Of a stretch of DNA of 5,351 nt, positions 1-5,351 are shown in pieces (the stretch's first letter is position 1; each line of letters opens with the position of its first letter). Made by a program: the position numbers and the translations under genes. This DNA is from an uncultured Erysipelotrichaceae bacterium (GTDB lineage Bacteria > Bacillota_I > Bacilli_A > RF39 > UBA660). Location of the stretch: contig CADBSI010000110.1 of NCBI GenBank assembly GCA_902797275.1, forward strand, positions 1-5,351, given 5' to 3'. The notes under the pieces were generated by a model. It was not told the DNA's origin. It was given only the letters and a program-made list of their open reading frames with translations, and did not search any database.

Positions 1-143
1 ATTACAATCTTTATCTAATACTTTATTTTTACAATAATTAACTACATCATTAGTATCTAATTTAAGATTTCTCTTAATTCTATCAAACCCATTTTGGTAG
101 TATGAATTTTACCTATATTAGATAATAATAATTCTTTATTCAT
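1..143 (-). pseudogene. DUF3781-like protein, 5' part, frameshifted
   Basis: Reads right to left from ATG at 143-141. The first frame gives MNKELLLSNIGKIHTTKMG and then stops at a TAG at 59-57. A shift near positions 87-95, consistent with one G lost from a G run, restores GFDRIKRNLKLDTNDVVNYC and continues open to the left edge. The combined sequence resembles, from memory, the start of DUF3781 proteins (an HTTE-x-G-x-x-R-I-K-x-N-L, LDTDDVV, WC pattern), small bacterial proteins of about 80-100 residues with unknown function. The start is supported by a GGAG at 157-154, ten bases upstream. The second half lies outside the window. The gene is either a recent pseudogene or carries a sequencing error, since start, ribosome site and both reading segments are otherwise well preserved. 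The family assignment is moderately sure; the frameshift is seen directly. Confidence 0.6.
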
Positions 144-153
144 TTATTATCAA

Positions 154-157
154 CTCC
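154..157 (-). promoter_or_regulatory. Ribosome-binding site of the DUF3781-like gene
   Basis: GGAG on the minus strand, ten bases before the ATG at 143-141. It supports that ATG as the start of the frameshifted DUF3781-like gene. It lies inside the open frame of the truncated kinase on the other strand, which suggests the kinase frame upstream of about 165 is not real coding sequence. Confidence 0.45.
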
Positions 158-169
158 ATAAATTGTAAT

Positions 170-775
170 TTAAATGATTTTTTAAAAAAAGGTGGTTTTA
201 AAGTTAATGTAATTGAAGAATTTACAACCTCTAAATATTATAAAGACGTATTTTTAAAAAAGTATAGTAATTCCAATTCTTATGAATTAAATATAGCCAT
301 ACTAAAAAAAGTTTTTAAACAATTAAAAAATTCTCTTAATTCCAATAATGAAATTATTTTAATAGATAGATCAATAAATGATAGACAGATTTGGAATTAT
401 AGAAGATATTTAAAAAATGATATACCAGAAAAAAAGTATTATAAATTAAGAGATAAATATCAAGTATCATCAAAAGAATTAATAGATTTCTTAGTTATTA
501 CCTACTCCAATTCTTTAATCTCATTAAAAAGAGATTATAATTCTAGTCTAGCTCTTGAAAAGAGAAGTTTTTTAAATCTTGATAATTTAAATGAATATAA
601 TAACAGTTTAAATGCTTTACAAGAATTATTTAAAGAAAGTGTAAATGATTTAATTTTAGTAGATACAAGTTATATGAATATATGTGATACCCAAATAGAG
701 ATAACTTCTAAATTACTAGATTGTATGCGTAGAAAATATCTTGAGTACTTTAAGGAAAAATATAGTTTAAAATAA
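170..775 (+). pseudogene. P-loop nucleoside/nucleotide kinase-like remnant, 5' truncated
   Basis: An open frame runs from 122 to the TAA at 773-775 with no ATG until 674. Similarity to a kinase begins only near 170 (LNDFLKKGGFKVNVIEEF), where such enzymes are already past the P-loop helix and in the second beta strand. About 200 codons remain. Visible pieces in order are EEF (215-223), IILIDRSINDRQIW (353-394; a DRS motif like the catalytic DR/ERS of thymidylate and deoxynucleoside kinases), a Lys/Arg-rich LID-like stretch around 524-565 (SLKRDYN, LEKRSF), and a C-terminal ILVDTSYMNI strand (653-682). The Gly-rich ATP-binding loop (GxxGxGKS/T) that must precede this is absent: the DNA there belongs to the start of the oppositely oriented DUF3781-like gene. 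No good ribosome site with an in-frame start was found. The product is therefore almost certainly non-functional. The exact substrate family cannot be named. Confidence 0.65.
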
Positions 776-851
776 TTCAAATATAAACTATTTTTTCTTT
801 TTACTTGCTTAACTATATTTAAATAATTACATATATTATATTGGTGAATAT

Positions 852-1613
852 ATGTATATAAAAATAAATGATATAAATCTTTATTATGAAAAACATGGTA
901 ATAAAAAGCAAGAAATTGTTATTCTACCAGGTTGGGGAGATAATCGTCAAACATTCAATTATTTAATTAATTATTTAAAAGATTATTTTACCATTTATAT
1001 AATTGATTACCCAGGCTTTGGTAATTCAAACTTTCCTAATAAAGATTTAACTATATATGAATATGCTAACATAATAATAAAATTCATAAATAAACTTAAT
1101 ATTAAAAATCCTATTATATTTGCTCATTCTTTTGGAGGAAGAATTGTTAGTTTATTAACCAATCAAATTAAAATTAAAAAACTTTTATTAATAGATGTTG
1201 CTGGTATTAATAATTTAAAGTTAAAGTTAAAAATTAAAACTACTATATATAAATTGTTAAAATTAATAAAATATCTTTTACCTAAAAAACTTAAAAAAAG
1301 ATATGGAACATATTTATTTAATAAATTTGCTTCAAGTGATTATAAAAGTTTAGATAATAATATTAAAAAAACTTTTCAAAATGTTGTAAAAGTAAATTTA
1401 AAAAATAATTATAAAAATATAAGTCAAGAAACTCTAATACTATGGGGAACACTTGATAATATAACTCCTATAGAAAATGGTATTTTACTAAATAAAATTA
1501 TAAAAAACTCTACTTTAATTAAAATAGATAATTGTTATCATTTTCCTTATTTAGAAAAGAAATACTTAGTTTCTAGAATAATATATGAATATATAAAAAA
1601 AGATATTATTTAA
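852..1613 (+). CDS. Alpha/beta hydrolase
   Basis: A 253-residue cytoplasmic protein of the alpha/beta hydrolase fold, within the family's usual 250-280 residues and apparently complete. The oxyanion-hole loop is PGWGD (26-30), followed by DYPGFGNS (52-59). The nucleophile elbow is AHSFGG (91-96), giving Ser93. The acid is Asp202 in LWGTLDNITP, and the base is His230 in CYHFPYLEK. A Lys-rich helical cap (about 120-190) separates the two core halves. There is no signal peptide. Such enzymes hydrolyse esters, amides or C-C bonds; the substrate cannot be read from the sequence. The start is supported by GGTGA at 843-847, four bases before ATG, the same arrangement as the gerA-family gene in this window. 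It stands alone between two broken genes and has its own terminator, so it is monocistronic or the last gene of a decayed unit. Promoter candidates upstream (TTGCTT at 805-810 with TACATA at 828-833) are weak. Confidence 0.9.
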   Translation: MYIKINDINLYYEKHGNKKQEIVILPGWGDNRQTFNYLINYLKDYFTIYIIDYPGFGNSNFPNKDLTIYEYANIIIKFINKLNIKNPIIFAHSFGGRIVSLLTNQIKIKKLLLIDVAGINNLKLKLKIKTTIYKLLKLIKYLLPKKLKKRYGTYLFNKFASSDYKSLDNNIKKTFQNVVKVNLKNNYKNISQETLILWGTLDNITPIENGILLNKIIKNSTLIKIDNCYHFPYLEKKYLVSRIIYEYIKKDII

Positions 1614-1621
1614 ATTAAATT

Positions 1622-1653
1622 CGTTTCTTATACAAAATAGAAACGTTTTTTTT
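1622..1653 (+). terminator. Rho-independent terminator of the hydrolase gene
   Basis: A perfect 7-bp stem, CGTTTCT (1622-1628) with AGAAACG (1639-1645), encloses a 10-base loop and is followed directly by eight Ts (1646-1653). It begins nine bases after the hydrolase stop codon and is oriented to terminate plus-strand transcription. Confidence 0.85.
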
Positions 1654-1674
1654 ATATCTTTTTTATCAAATTTA

Positions 1675-1990
1675 CTATTTACTACTTTCTTCTAATAATA
1701 AATCAAAATCCGATTTATATAATTTATCCTGCTTTATTCTATATTTTTCAAATTCAGTTAATGCCTTATCACAAGCAATTTCATGTGATATTTTTTAAGC
1801 ATCTTTTAATTATCTAAATCATCTGCAAGTAAAAACTTATCTATTCTTGTAGACCAATCATCCATTGTCATTGGAATATGTTTTTTTGCTCTATTTTCTG
1901 CTAAATCTAAAAACGCAGATACTATTAGTTCTAAACTTTCTAGTTCTTCTTTAGATAAATAATTTTTAGCTATTACTACATCATCGTTCC
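1675..1990 (-). pseudogene. RhuM family protein, C-terminal remnant
   Basis: Read right to left, one frame gives DDVVIAKNYLSKEELESLEL, then a segment containing IVSAFLDLAENRAKKHIPMT and MDDWSTRIDKFLLADD, ending at a TAA (1808-1806). The next frame continues with LKDA, a TAA (1797-1795), then KISHEIACDKALTEFEKYRI and QDKLYKSDFDLLLEESSK to a TAG at 1677-1675. Together this matches, from memory, the C-terminal third of RhuM-type proteins (AKNYL, LNxxV, LDxAE, PMTMxDW, IDxFL, ALxEYEKxR). RhuM was named from a Salmonella pathogenicity island and is often annotated with Fic/Doc or virulence roles; its biochemical function is unclear. Two independent lesions, a shift between 1807 and 1814 and the nonsense codon, plus loss of about two-thirds of the gene (homologues are roughly 330 residues), make this a dead fragment. 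Similarity ends at the A-run (minus strand) at 1991-1999, beside a hairpin. Confidence 0.8.
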
Positions 1991-1996
1991 TTTTTT

Positions 1997-2037
1997 TTTG
2001 AACTAGTGTATAATTTGCACTAGTTCAAATTTTGTTT
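1997..2037 (+). terminator. Strong orphan hairpin, possible plus-strand terminator
   Basis: TTTGAACTAGTG (1997-2008) and CACTAGTTCAAA (2018-2029) are perfect 12-bp inverted repeats around a 9-base spacer. In plus-strand RNA the stem can grow by a U-G wobble (2009/2017) and an A-U pair (2010/2016), leaving a 5-base loop, and TTTTGTTT follows (2030-2037). The wobble would be an A-C mismatch on the other strand, which favours a plus-strand RNA such as a terminator. No plus-strand gene precedes it, however; the neighbouring gene remnant runs the other way. It may be left over from a lost gene or element, or may be an operator-like palindrome. The structure is certain; its role is inferred. Confidence 0.45.
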
Positions 2038-2105
2038 AATTCAAATTTAGAATATATATTTTTTAATAGATACTGCATAATTAAAATTCATTTAAATATA
2101 AAACT
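2038..2105. other. Short AT-rich spacer with no recognised gene
   Basis: This completes the roughly 490-base stretch without an intact gene between the hydrolase and the methyltransferase; the rest holds the hydrolase terminator, the RhuM remnant and the orphan hairpin. Only a weak A/T-dominated 7-bp inverted repeat (2100-2106 with 2112-2118) is seen, overlapping the methyltransferase stop codon. It lacks a T-run on the minus strand, so no convincing terminator for that gene was found. Confidence 0.4.
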
Positions 2106-3284
2106 TTATTTAAGTTTTAAAATACTAACACTTTCAACTTCATTTGTTCTTGGAAACATATCTACTAAATAATTTTCTAAAACCTCATAATCATCTTTTA
2201 AATATTTAGTATCTCTTCTTAAAGAATCCATCTTACAAGCAATATAAATTAAATATTTACTCTTAATTTTCTTTAAATAACTAATTGTTTTTAAATCTAA
2301 GCCTCGTCTTGCTGGATCTAATATTATTAAATCTATATCTTTAAATGTATCAATATAGTCTTCTACTCTCCCATTTATAACTTGTAAATTATTAATTTTA
2401 TTTAATTCTTTATTTATTAAAGCATCATCGGTACTACTTTTATTTTCTTCAACACTAATAACATTTTTTACATACTTAGAAATAATTATTCCAAGAACAC
2501 TTGTTCCACTATATAAATCAAGAGCATTTCTAATATTTTTATCTTGTAAAAAACTCTCTAAAATTATTTTAATACTTATAAGACCATCTAAATTAACTTG
2601 AAAAAAAGATTTATAACTTACTTTAAATTTAAAATCAGGAATACCTTCATAGAAATAACTATTACCTTTTATAACTTTATCATTATAAATTAAATTAGTT
2701 ATTAAATTACTAGTTTTAATTAGATCAATATATTTATAATTACCAGTTATTGCTACTAAACTATCTTCTAAATTATTTACTCTTATTAAAATATTACCAT
2801 TAAAATTTAAATCTTTATTTTTTAGAAATAATTTTAATACTTCATTTATTTTATCATTTAAAAGATAACAATAATTAATACTAACTAATTCATTAGTTTT
2901 TTCCTTAAAGAAACCAATATCACCATTTTTAACATGAAAAATTACTTTATTACGATAATTAAATTCCCTTGTTTCATAAAATTTTTCAATTTTACCAAGG
3001 AATTTTTCACCTTTTTTTATCTTAAACTTATTTTCTAAACTCTTAGTTGCATGTAAAAAATTACATCCTCCACATTCTTGATAAAAAGGACAAATTGGAT
3101 TAATTCTATTTTTATTTTTTAAAATAATATTTTCTATTTCACAATTACTATAATTTTTATTTTCTTTAACTATTTTTACTTTTAAAATTTCCTTTGGTAA
3201 ACCATTTTTAACAAAACAAACTTTCTCATTTATTTTTCCAAGTCCTGAACCTAAATCATCAAAATCTAATATTTCTATTTCCAT
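2106..3284 (-). CDS. rlmD: 23S rRNA m5U methyltransferase, TrmA/RlmD type
   Basis: A 392-residue cytoplasmic enzyme of the TrmA/RlmC/RlmD family, which transfers methyl from S-adenosylmethionine to C5 of a uridine in 23S rRNA. Numbered from the ATG at 3284: a TRAM RNA-binding domain covers about 1-55. Cys65, Cys71, Cys74 (CPFYQECGGCNFLH) and Cys139 form the [4Fe-4S] site. Next come the SFFQVN motif (226-231), SAM motif DLYSGTSVLG (256-265), VEEN (278-281), DPARRGLD (323-330), the catalytic nucleophile Cys350 (YIACKMDSLRRD) and a C-terminal DMFPRTNEVESV with the likely base Glu384. It is shorter than the usual ~450 residues, and SGTS and TNEVE replace the more common CGTG and THHVE. The ribosome site decides the start: a GTG six bases upstream belongs to the Shine-Dalgarno. 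The gene is monocistronic and divergent from the germination genes. The exact uridine, and whether it does the combined RlmCD job described in Gram-positives, cannot be told. Confidence 0.9.
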   Translation of the reverse strand: MEIEILDFDDLGSGLGKINEKVCFVKNGLPKEILKVKIVKENKNYSNCEIENIILKNKNRINPICPFYQECGGCNFLHATKSLENKFKIKKGEKFLGKIEKFYETREFNYRNKVIFHVKNGDIGFFKEKTNELVSINYCYLLNDKINEVLKLFLKNKDLNFNGNILIRVNNLEDSLVAITGNYKYIDLIKTSNLITNLIYNDKVIKGNSYFYEGIPDFKFKVSYKSFFQVNLDGLISIKIILESFLQDKNIRNALDLYSGTSVLGIIISKYVKNVISVEENKSSTDDALINKELNKINNLQVINGRVEDYIDTFKDIDLIILDPARRGLDLKTISYLKKIKSKYLIYIACKMDSLRRDTKYLKDDYEVLENYLVDMFPRTNEVESVSILKLK

Positions 3285-3287
3285 AAG

Positions 3288-3294
3288 CACCTCT
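3288..3294 (-). promoter_or_regulatory. Ribosome-binding site deciding the methyltransferase start
   Basis: On the minus strand this reads AGAGGTG, then CTT, then ATG. The longest open frame would start at the GTG at 3290-3288, but that GTG is the tail of the Shine-Dalgarno itself. The ATG at 3284-3282 lies at the proper distance (five bases after GAGG), so it is the chosen start. Confidence 0.7.
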
Positions 3295-3300
3295 AGATGT

Positions 3301-3311
3301 AGTATATCATA
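3301..3311 (-). promoter_or_regulatory. Candidate -10 boxes for the methyltransferase gene
   Basis: Overlapping TATGAT (3311-3306) and TATACT (3306-3301) on the minus strand lie 12-17 bases upstream of the gene's Shine-Dalgarno. Neither has a good -35; the -35 position for TATACT falls within the arm of the neighbouring palindrome (3318-3329). It is plausible as the promoter but weakly supported. Confidence 0.3.
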
Positions 3312-3317
3312 AAATTA

Positions 3318-3376
3318 ATGAGGGATGAATGGTTGGTAGTAAAATATGGTTTGAAAAACCATTTTTCATCCCTCAT
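3318..3376. repeat. Composite palindrome between divergent genes
   Basis: ATGAGGGATGAA (3318-3329) and TTCATCCCTCAT (3365-3376) are perfect 12-bp inverted repeats and among the most GC-rich bases of the intergenic region. Inside lies a second perfect hairpin, ATGGTTT (3346-3352) with AAACCAT (3356-3362), around a GAA loop. A second copy of ATGGTT at 3329-3334 could compete for the same AACCAT, giving an alternative long-arm fold. No T-run follows on either strand, so it does not look like a terminator. It could be a miniature inverted-repeat element, an operator controlling the methyltransferase promoter it touches, or a structured leader. Confidence 0.6.
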
Positions 3377-3433
3377 ATATAATATAAACTAATTAAATAA
3401 ATTAAAAATATATTTTTATCTTTTAAAATACTT

Positions 3434-3439
3434 TATAAT
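3434..3439 (+). promoter_or_regulatory. Candidate -10 box (TATAAT) for the germination operon
   Basis: A perfect TATAAT about 100 bases upstream of the gerA-family start. No recognisable -35 lies 16-18 bases before it. In DNA this AT-rich a chance match is likely, and a sporulation sigma factor (SigG-type) promoter would be expected for this operon; no convincing SigG boxes were found. Confidence 0.25.
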
Positions 3440-3538
3440 ATATGATTTTTTAATATTTAAAAAGGTGAATAAAAGTGAAATTAATATAAATTGTATAAAA
3501 TAATTAATATTTAAAATACTAATAATAATGGTGATTAT

Positions 3539-4957
3539 ATGGATTATATAAAAAAATTAAAAAAAGAAAATAATAATACTTCAGATTATATTTATAAAAC
3601 AATAAAACTTAATAATCATGTAATAAATTTAATTAATATAGAAACTATTACTAGTAGTAAAGATATTAATAATTTTATTTTAAAAAAACTTATTCTTTTA
3701 AATAATTTTACTTTAAGAGAAATAGATAATTATTTATTTAATTTCTTACCTTGTAATAGTATTATAAGAATTAAAAATTATAAAGAACTTAAGTATTATT
3801 TATTAAATGGTTTTACTATTTTAATAATTGATAATTTAATTATTTTTGGAGTTGAAACTAAAAATAATTTAGGAAGAAATATAAGTAATGCTGATTATGA
3901 AAAAACTATTATAGGACCAAAAGATTCCTTTGTTGAAACTTATAATACTAATCTAGGTTTAATTAGAAAAAGAATTAAAAGTACTGATTTATGTATTTTT
4001 AATTATGAATTTGGTAAATATACAAGTACTAAAGTAGGTTTAATTTATTTAAAAAGTGTTGCTAAAAATAAATTAATAGAAGATATTAAAACTAAATTAA
4101 GTAAAATTAATATTGATGGAATTATTGATAGTGGTTATTTGAGAAAATATTTAAATAATTCTAATAGTTTTTTTCCAAGTTTAAAAGCAACTGAGAGACC
4201 TGATGTAGCAAGTCAAGCGCTTCTTGAAGGCAAAGTCTTAATACTTGTTGATAATAGTCCTAATGTATTAATTTTACCTAGTTTTTTTGTTGATTATTTT
4301 CATGCTAGTGATGATTATTATCAAAAACCAATCAATATTACTTTTATTCGAATAATTCGTTTCATTGCTTTTTTAATTGCTTGTTTCCTACCAGCTTTTT
4401 ATATAAGTATCACGACTCATAATCCTGAATTTATGCCAATTAATTTATTACTTAGTTTTAAAATTCAAAGAATGAATGTTCCCTTTCCAGCATTTTTAGA
4501 AGCAATTTTTATGATTATAGCTTTTGAAATTTTAAGAGAAAGTGATATTAGAATTCCCTCTTCAATGGGAACAGCTGTTTCAATTCTTGGAGGTTTAGTT
4601 TTAGGAGATGCAGCAGTATCTGCTGGTATCGTTTCTCCTATCATGATAATAGTAATAGCTATATCAGCTATAAGTGGTTTATTAATGCCATCAATTGAAG
4701 CAGTTAACTCCATACGTTGGTATCGATTTATCTTAATTATTTTAGCTAGTATATTTGGAGGCTTTGGTATATTTTTAGGTACAATTTTAATTTTAACTAA
4801 TCTTTCTAGTATGAAAAGCATAGGACTTGATTACGTCTACCCTTTTGCTCCTATTAATTTTCATGAACTAAAAGATAGCATTGTTAAAATACCAACTAAA
4901 GGTAAAAAACTTAGAAATCCTCTTTTAAGTAATAATTTAGAAAGGAGCAAAAAATGA
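3539..4957 (+). CDS. GerA-family spore germination protein (A subunit)
   Basis: A 472-residue membrane protein of the GerA family, close to the usual 480-500 and apparently complete. These are A subunits of germinant receptors in the inner spore membrane, which sense nutrients and trigger germination. Residues 1-265 are a soluble domain with family motifs IIGPKDSFVETYNTNLGLIR (124-143), ERPDVASQALLEGKVLILVD (219-238) and SDDYYQKP (257-264). The C-terminal part is membrane-embedded, with hydrophobic spans near 268-291, 316-332, 343-385 (two or more, with MGTAVSILGGLVLGDAAVSA) and 396-420, then a basic tail. The start has GGTGA (3530-3534) four bases before ATG. The stop overlaps the next gene's start in ATGA, so the A and C subunits are translationally coupled. 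The N-terminal half is much richer in Asn and Lys than the conserved membrane half. No B-type permease gene lies upstream; it may follow the C gene outside the window. The family is sure; the germinant is unknown. Confidence 0.95.
   Translation: MDYIKKLKKENNNTSDYIYKTIKLNNHVINLINIETITSSKDINNFILKKLILLNNFTLREIDNYLFNFLPCNSIIRIKNYKELKYYLLNGFTILIIDNLIIFGVETKNNLGRNISNADYEKTIIGPKDSFVETYNTNLGLIRKRIKSTDLCIFNYEFGKYTSTKVGLIYLKSVAKNKLIEDIKTKLSKINIDGIIDSGYLRKYLNNSNSFFPSLKATERPDVASQALLEGKVLILVDNSPNVLILPSFFVDYFHASDDYYQKPINITFIRIIRFIAFLIACFLPAFYISITTHNPEFMPINLLLSFKIQRMNVPFPAFLEAIFMIIAFEILRESDIRIPSSMGTAVSILGGLVLGDAAVSAGIVSPIMIIVIAISAISGLLMPSIEAVNSIRWYRFILIILASIFGGFGIFLGTILILTNLSSMKSIGLDYVYPFAPINFHELKDSIVKIPTKGKKLRNPLLSNNLERSKK
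4941..4947 (+). promoter_or_regulatory. Ribosome-binding site of the GerC-type gene
   Basis: AAAGGAG lies six bases before the ATG at 4954, inside the last codons of the gerA-family gene. This is a stronger, more conventional site than the GGTGA sites used elsewhere here, and it fixes the start at the ATGA overlap. Confidence 0.75.
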
Positions 4958-5351
4958 AAAAACTTCTTATTATTTTAATAATAATTACCCTTACCGGTTG
5001 TTCCTCTTATATCGAATTAAATGACCTAGCTATTATTAATAGTATTGGCATTCAAAAAGATGATAATAATTACAAAATATCTATTTCCCTTTTAAATGAA
5101 GTCGATAAAGATACTCTAGAACCATCCTTAAGACTAATTGAAATAAATAATACTAACTTAAATCTAGCCTTTGAAGAGTTAAGTCTTAATTTAAATAAAC
5201 AAATTTACTTATCACATCTAAATTTATTAGTAATAGATGATTCTATTAAAAAAATGGAAATACAAGAAATAATTAATTACTTTTTAAATAATCAAGATGC
5301 TAGGGAAAATTTTTTAATTGTTTTTTCAAATAAAATAGAAGAAATACTTAC
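4954..5351 (+). CDS. GerC-type germination lipoprotein (C subunit), N-terminal part
   Basis: Partial: 132 codons are present and the frame is open to the right edge; full proteins are usually about 350-400 residues. It begins with a lipoprotein signal peptide, MKKLLIILIIITLTGC, whose lipobox LTGC puts the lipid-modified cysteine at residue 16. Next comes ELNDLAIINSIGIQKDDNNY (20-39), matching the family's typical start (RELNDLAIVxGIGID) just after the anchor. The region around 66-105, with LAFEELSLNLNKQIYLSHLN (82-101), fits the GerC N-terminal domain. C subunits sit as lipoproteins on the outer face of the inner spore membrane and work with the A and B subunits of the germinant receptor. The start overlaps the upstream stop by ATGA with a strong Shine-Dalgarno, so the pair is one operon. 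The family call is confident despite truncation. Confidence 0.9.
   Translation, partial: MKKLLIILIIITLTGCSSYIELNDLAIINSIGIQKDDNNYKISISLLNEVDKDTLEPSLRLIEINNTNLNLAFEELSLNLNKQIYLSHLNLLVIDDSIKKMEIQEIINYFLNNQDARENFLIVFSNKIEEIL

Noticed and set aside
1998..2014. TTGAAC and TATAAT as a promoter
   Set aside because: The two boxes are only five bases apart, far from the 16-18 needed, and both are part of the hairpin.
3285..3290. GTG start for the methyltransferase at 3290
   Set aside because: The GTG is part of the AGAGGTG ribosome site; the ATG at 3284-3282 is correctly spaced from it.
3477..3491. Four-codon frame GTG-AAA-TTA-ATA-TAA after a GGTGA
   Set aside because: Too short to support as a gene; mentioned only as part of the duplicated leader motif.
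3466..3499. SigG-type promoter (TGAATA followed by a CATnnTA-like box)
   Set aside because: TGAATA is present at 3466-3471, but no acceptable -10 lies 17-18 bases downstream; the nearest sequence matches poorly.
4465..4821. A 118-codon open frame on the minus strand
   Set aside because: It lies wholly inside the membrane half of the gerA-family gene, which has clear family motifs. The antisense translation resembles no known family and has no ribosome site that I could see; it is a shadow frame.
1..5351. CRISPR array, tRNA, rRNA or complete insertion sequence
   Set aside because: No regularly spaced repeats, cloverleaf, rRNA-like conserved block or transposase motif was seen on either strand.

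Overview
ORGANISM. The window is extremely AT-rich (roughly four-fifths A+T by eye), and its proteins are loaded with Lys, Asn and Ile. TGG is used for Trp and TGA serves as a stop (end of the gerA-family gene), so the code is standard, not Mycoplasma-type. A GerA-family germinant-receptor gene followed by a GerC-type lipoprotein points to a spore-forming, very low-GC Firmicute. An uncultured gut Bacilli lineage is my best inference; genus and species cannot be read from the sequence. Three genes share an unusual ribosome-binding pattern, GGTGA or GAGGTG only 4-5 bases before ATG.  LAYOUT. Bases 1-775 hold two broken genes facing away from each other: a minus-strand DUF3781-like gene with a one-base frameshift that runs off the left edge, and a plus-strand P-loop nucleoside-kinase-like gene that has lost its 5' end, including the P-loop. 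Bases 852-1613 encode an intact alpha/beta hydrolase with a complete catalytic triad, closed by a clear rho-independent terminator (1622-1653). Bases 1675-1990 hold a minus-strand remnant of a RhuM-family gene with a frameshift and a nonsense codon, abutted by a strong hairpin (1997-2029). Bases 2106-3284 (minus) encode a TrmA/RlmD-type 23S rRNA m5U methyltransferase with TRAM domain, [4Fe-4S] cysteines and catalytic residues. The divergent intergenic region 3285-3538 carries a composite palindrome (3318-3376). Bases 3539-4957 encode a GerA-family spore germination protein, overlapped by ATGA with a GerC-type lipoprotein that runs off the right edge.  HOW IT FITS. The right half is ordinary chromosome: an rRNA modification gene divergent from a germinant-receptor operon whose A and C subunits are translationally coupled. 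The left 2 kb looks like a decaying accessory region: three separate gene remnants, typical of mobile or defence-associated cargo, surround one intact hydrolase. I looked for a novel system and did not find a convincing intact one. The most worthwhile items are the two structured intergenic hairpins and the cluster of broken genes.
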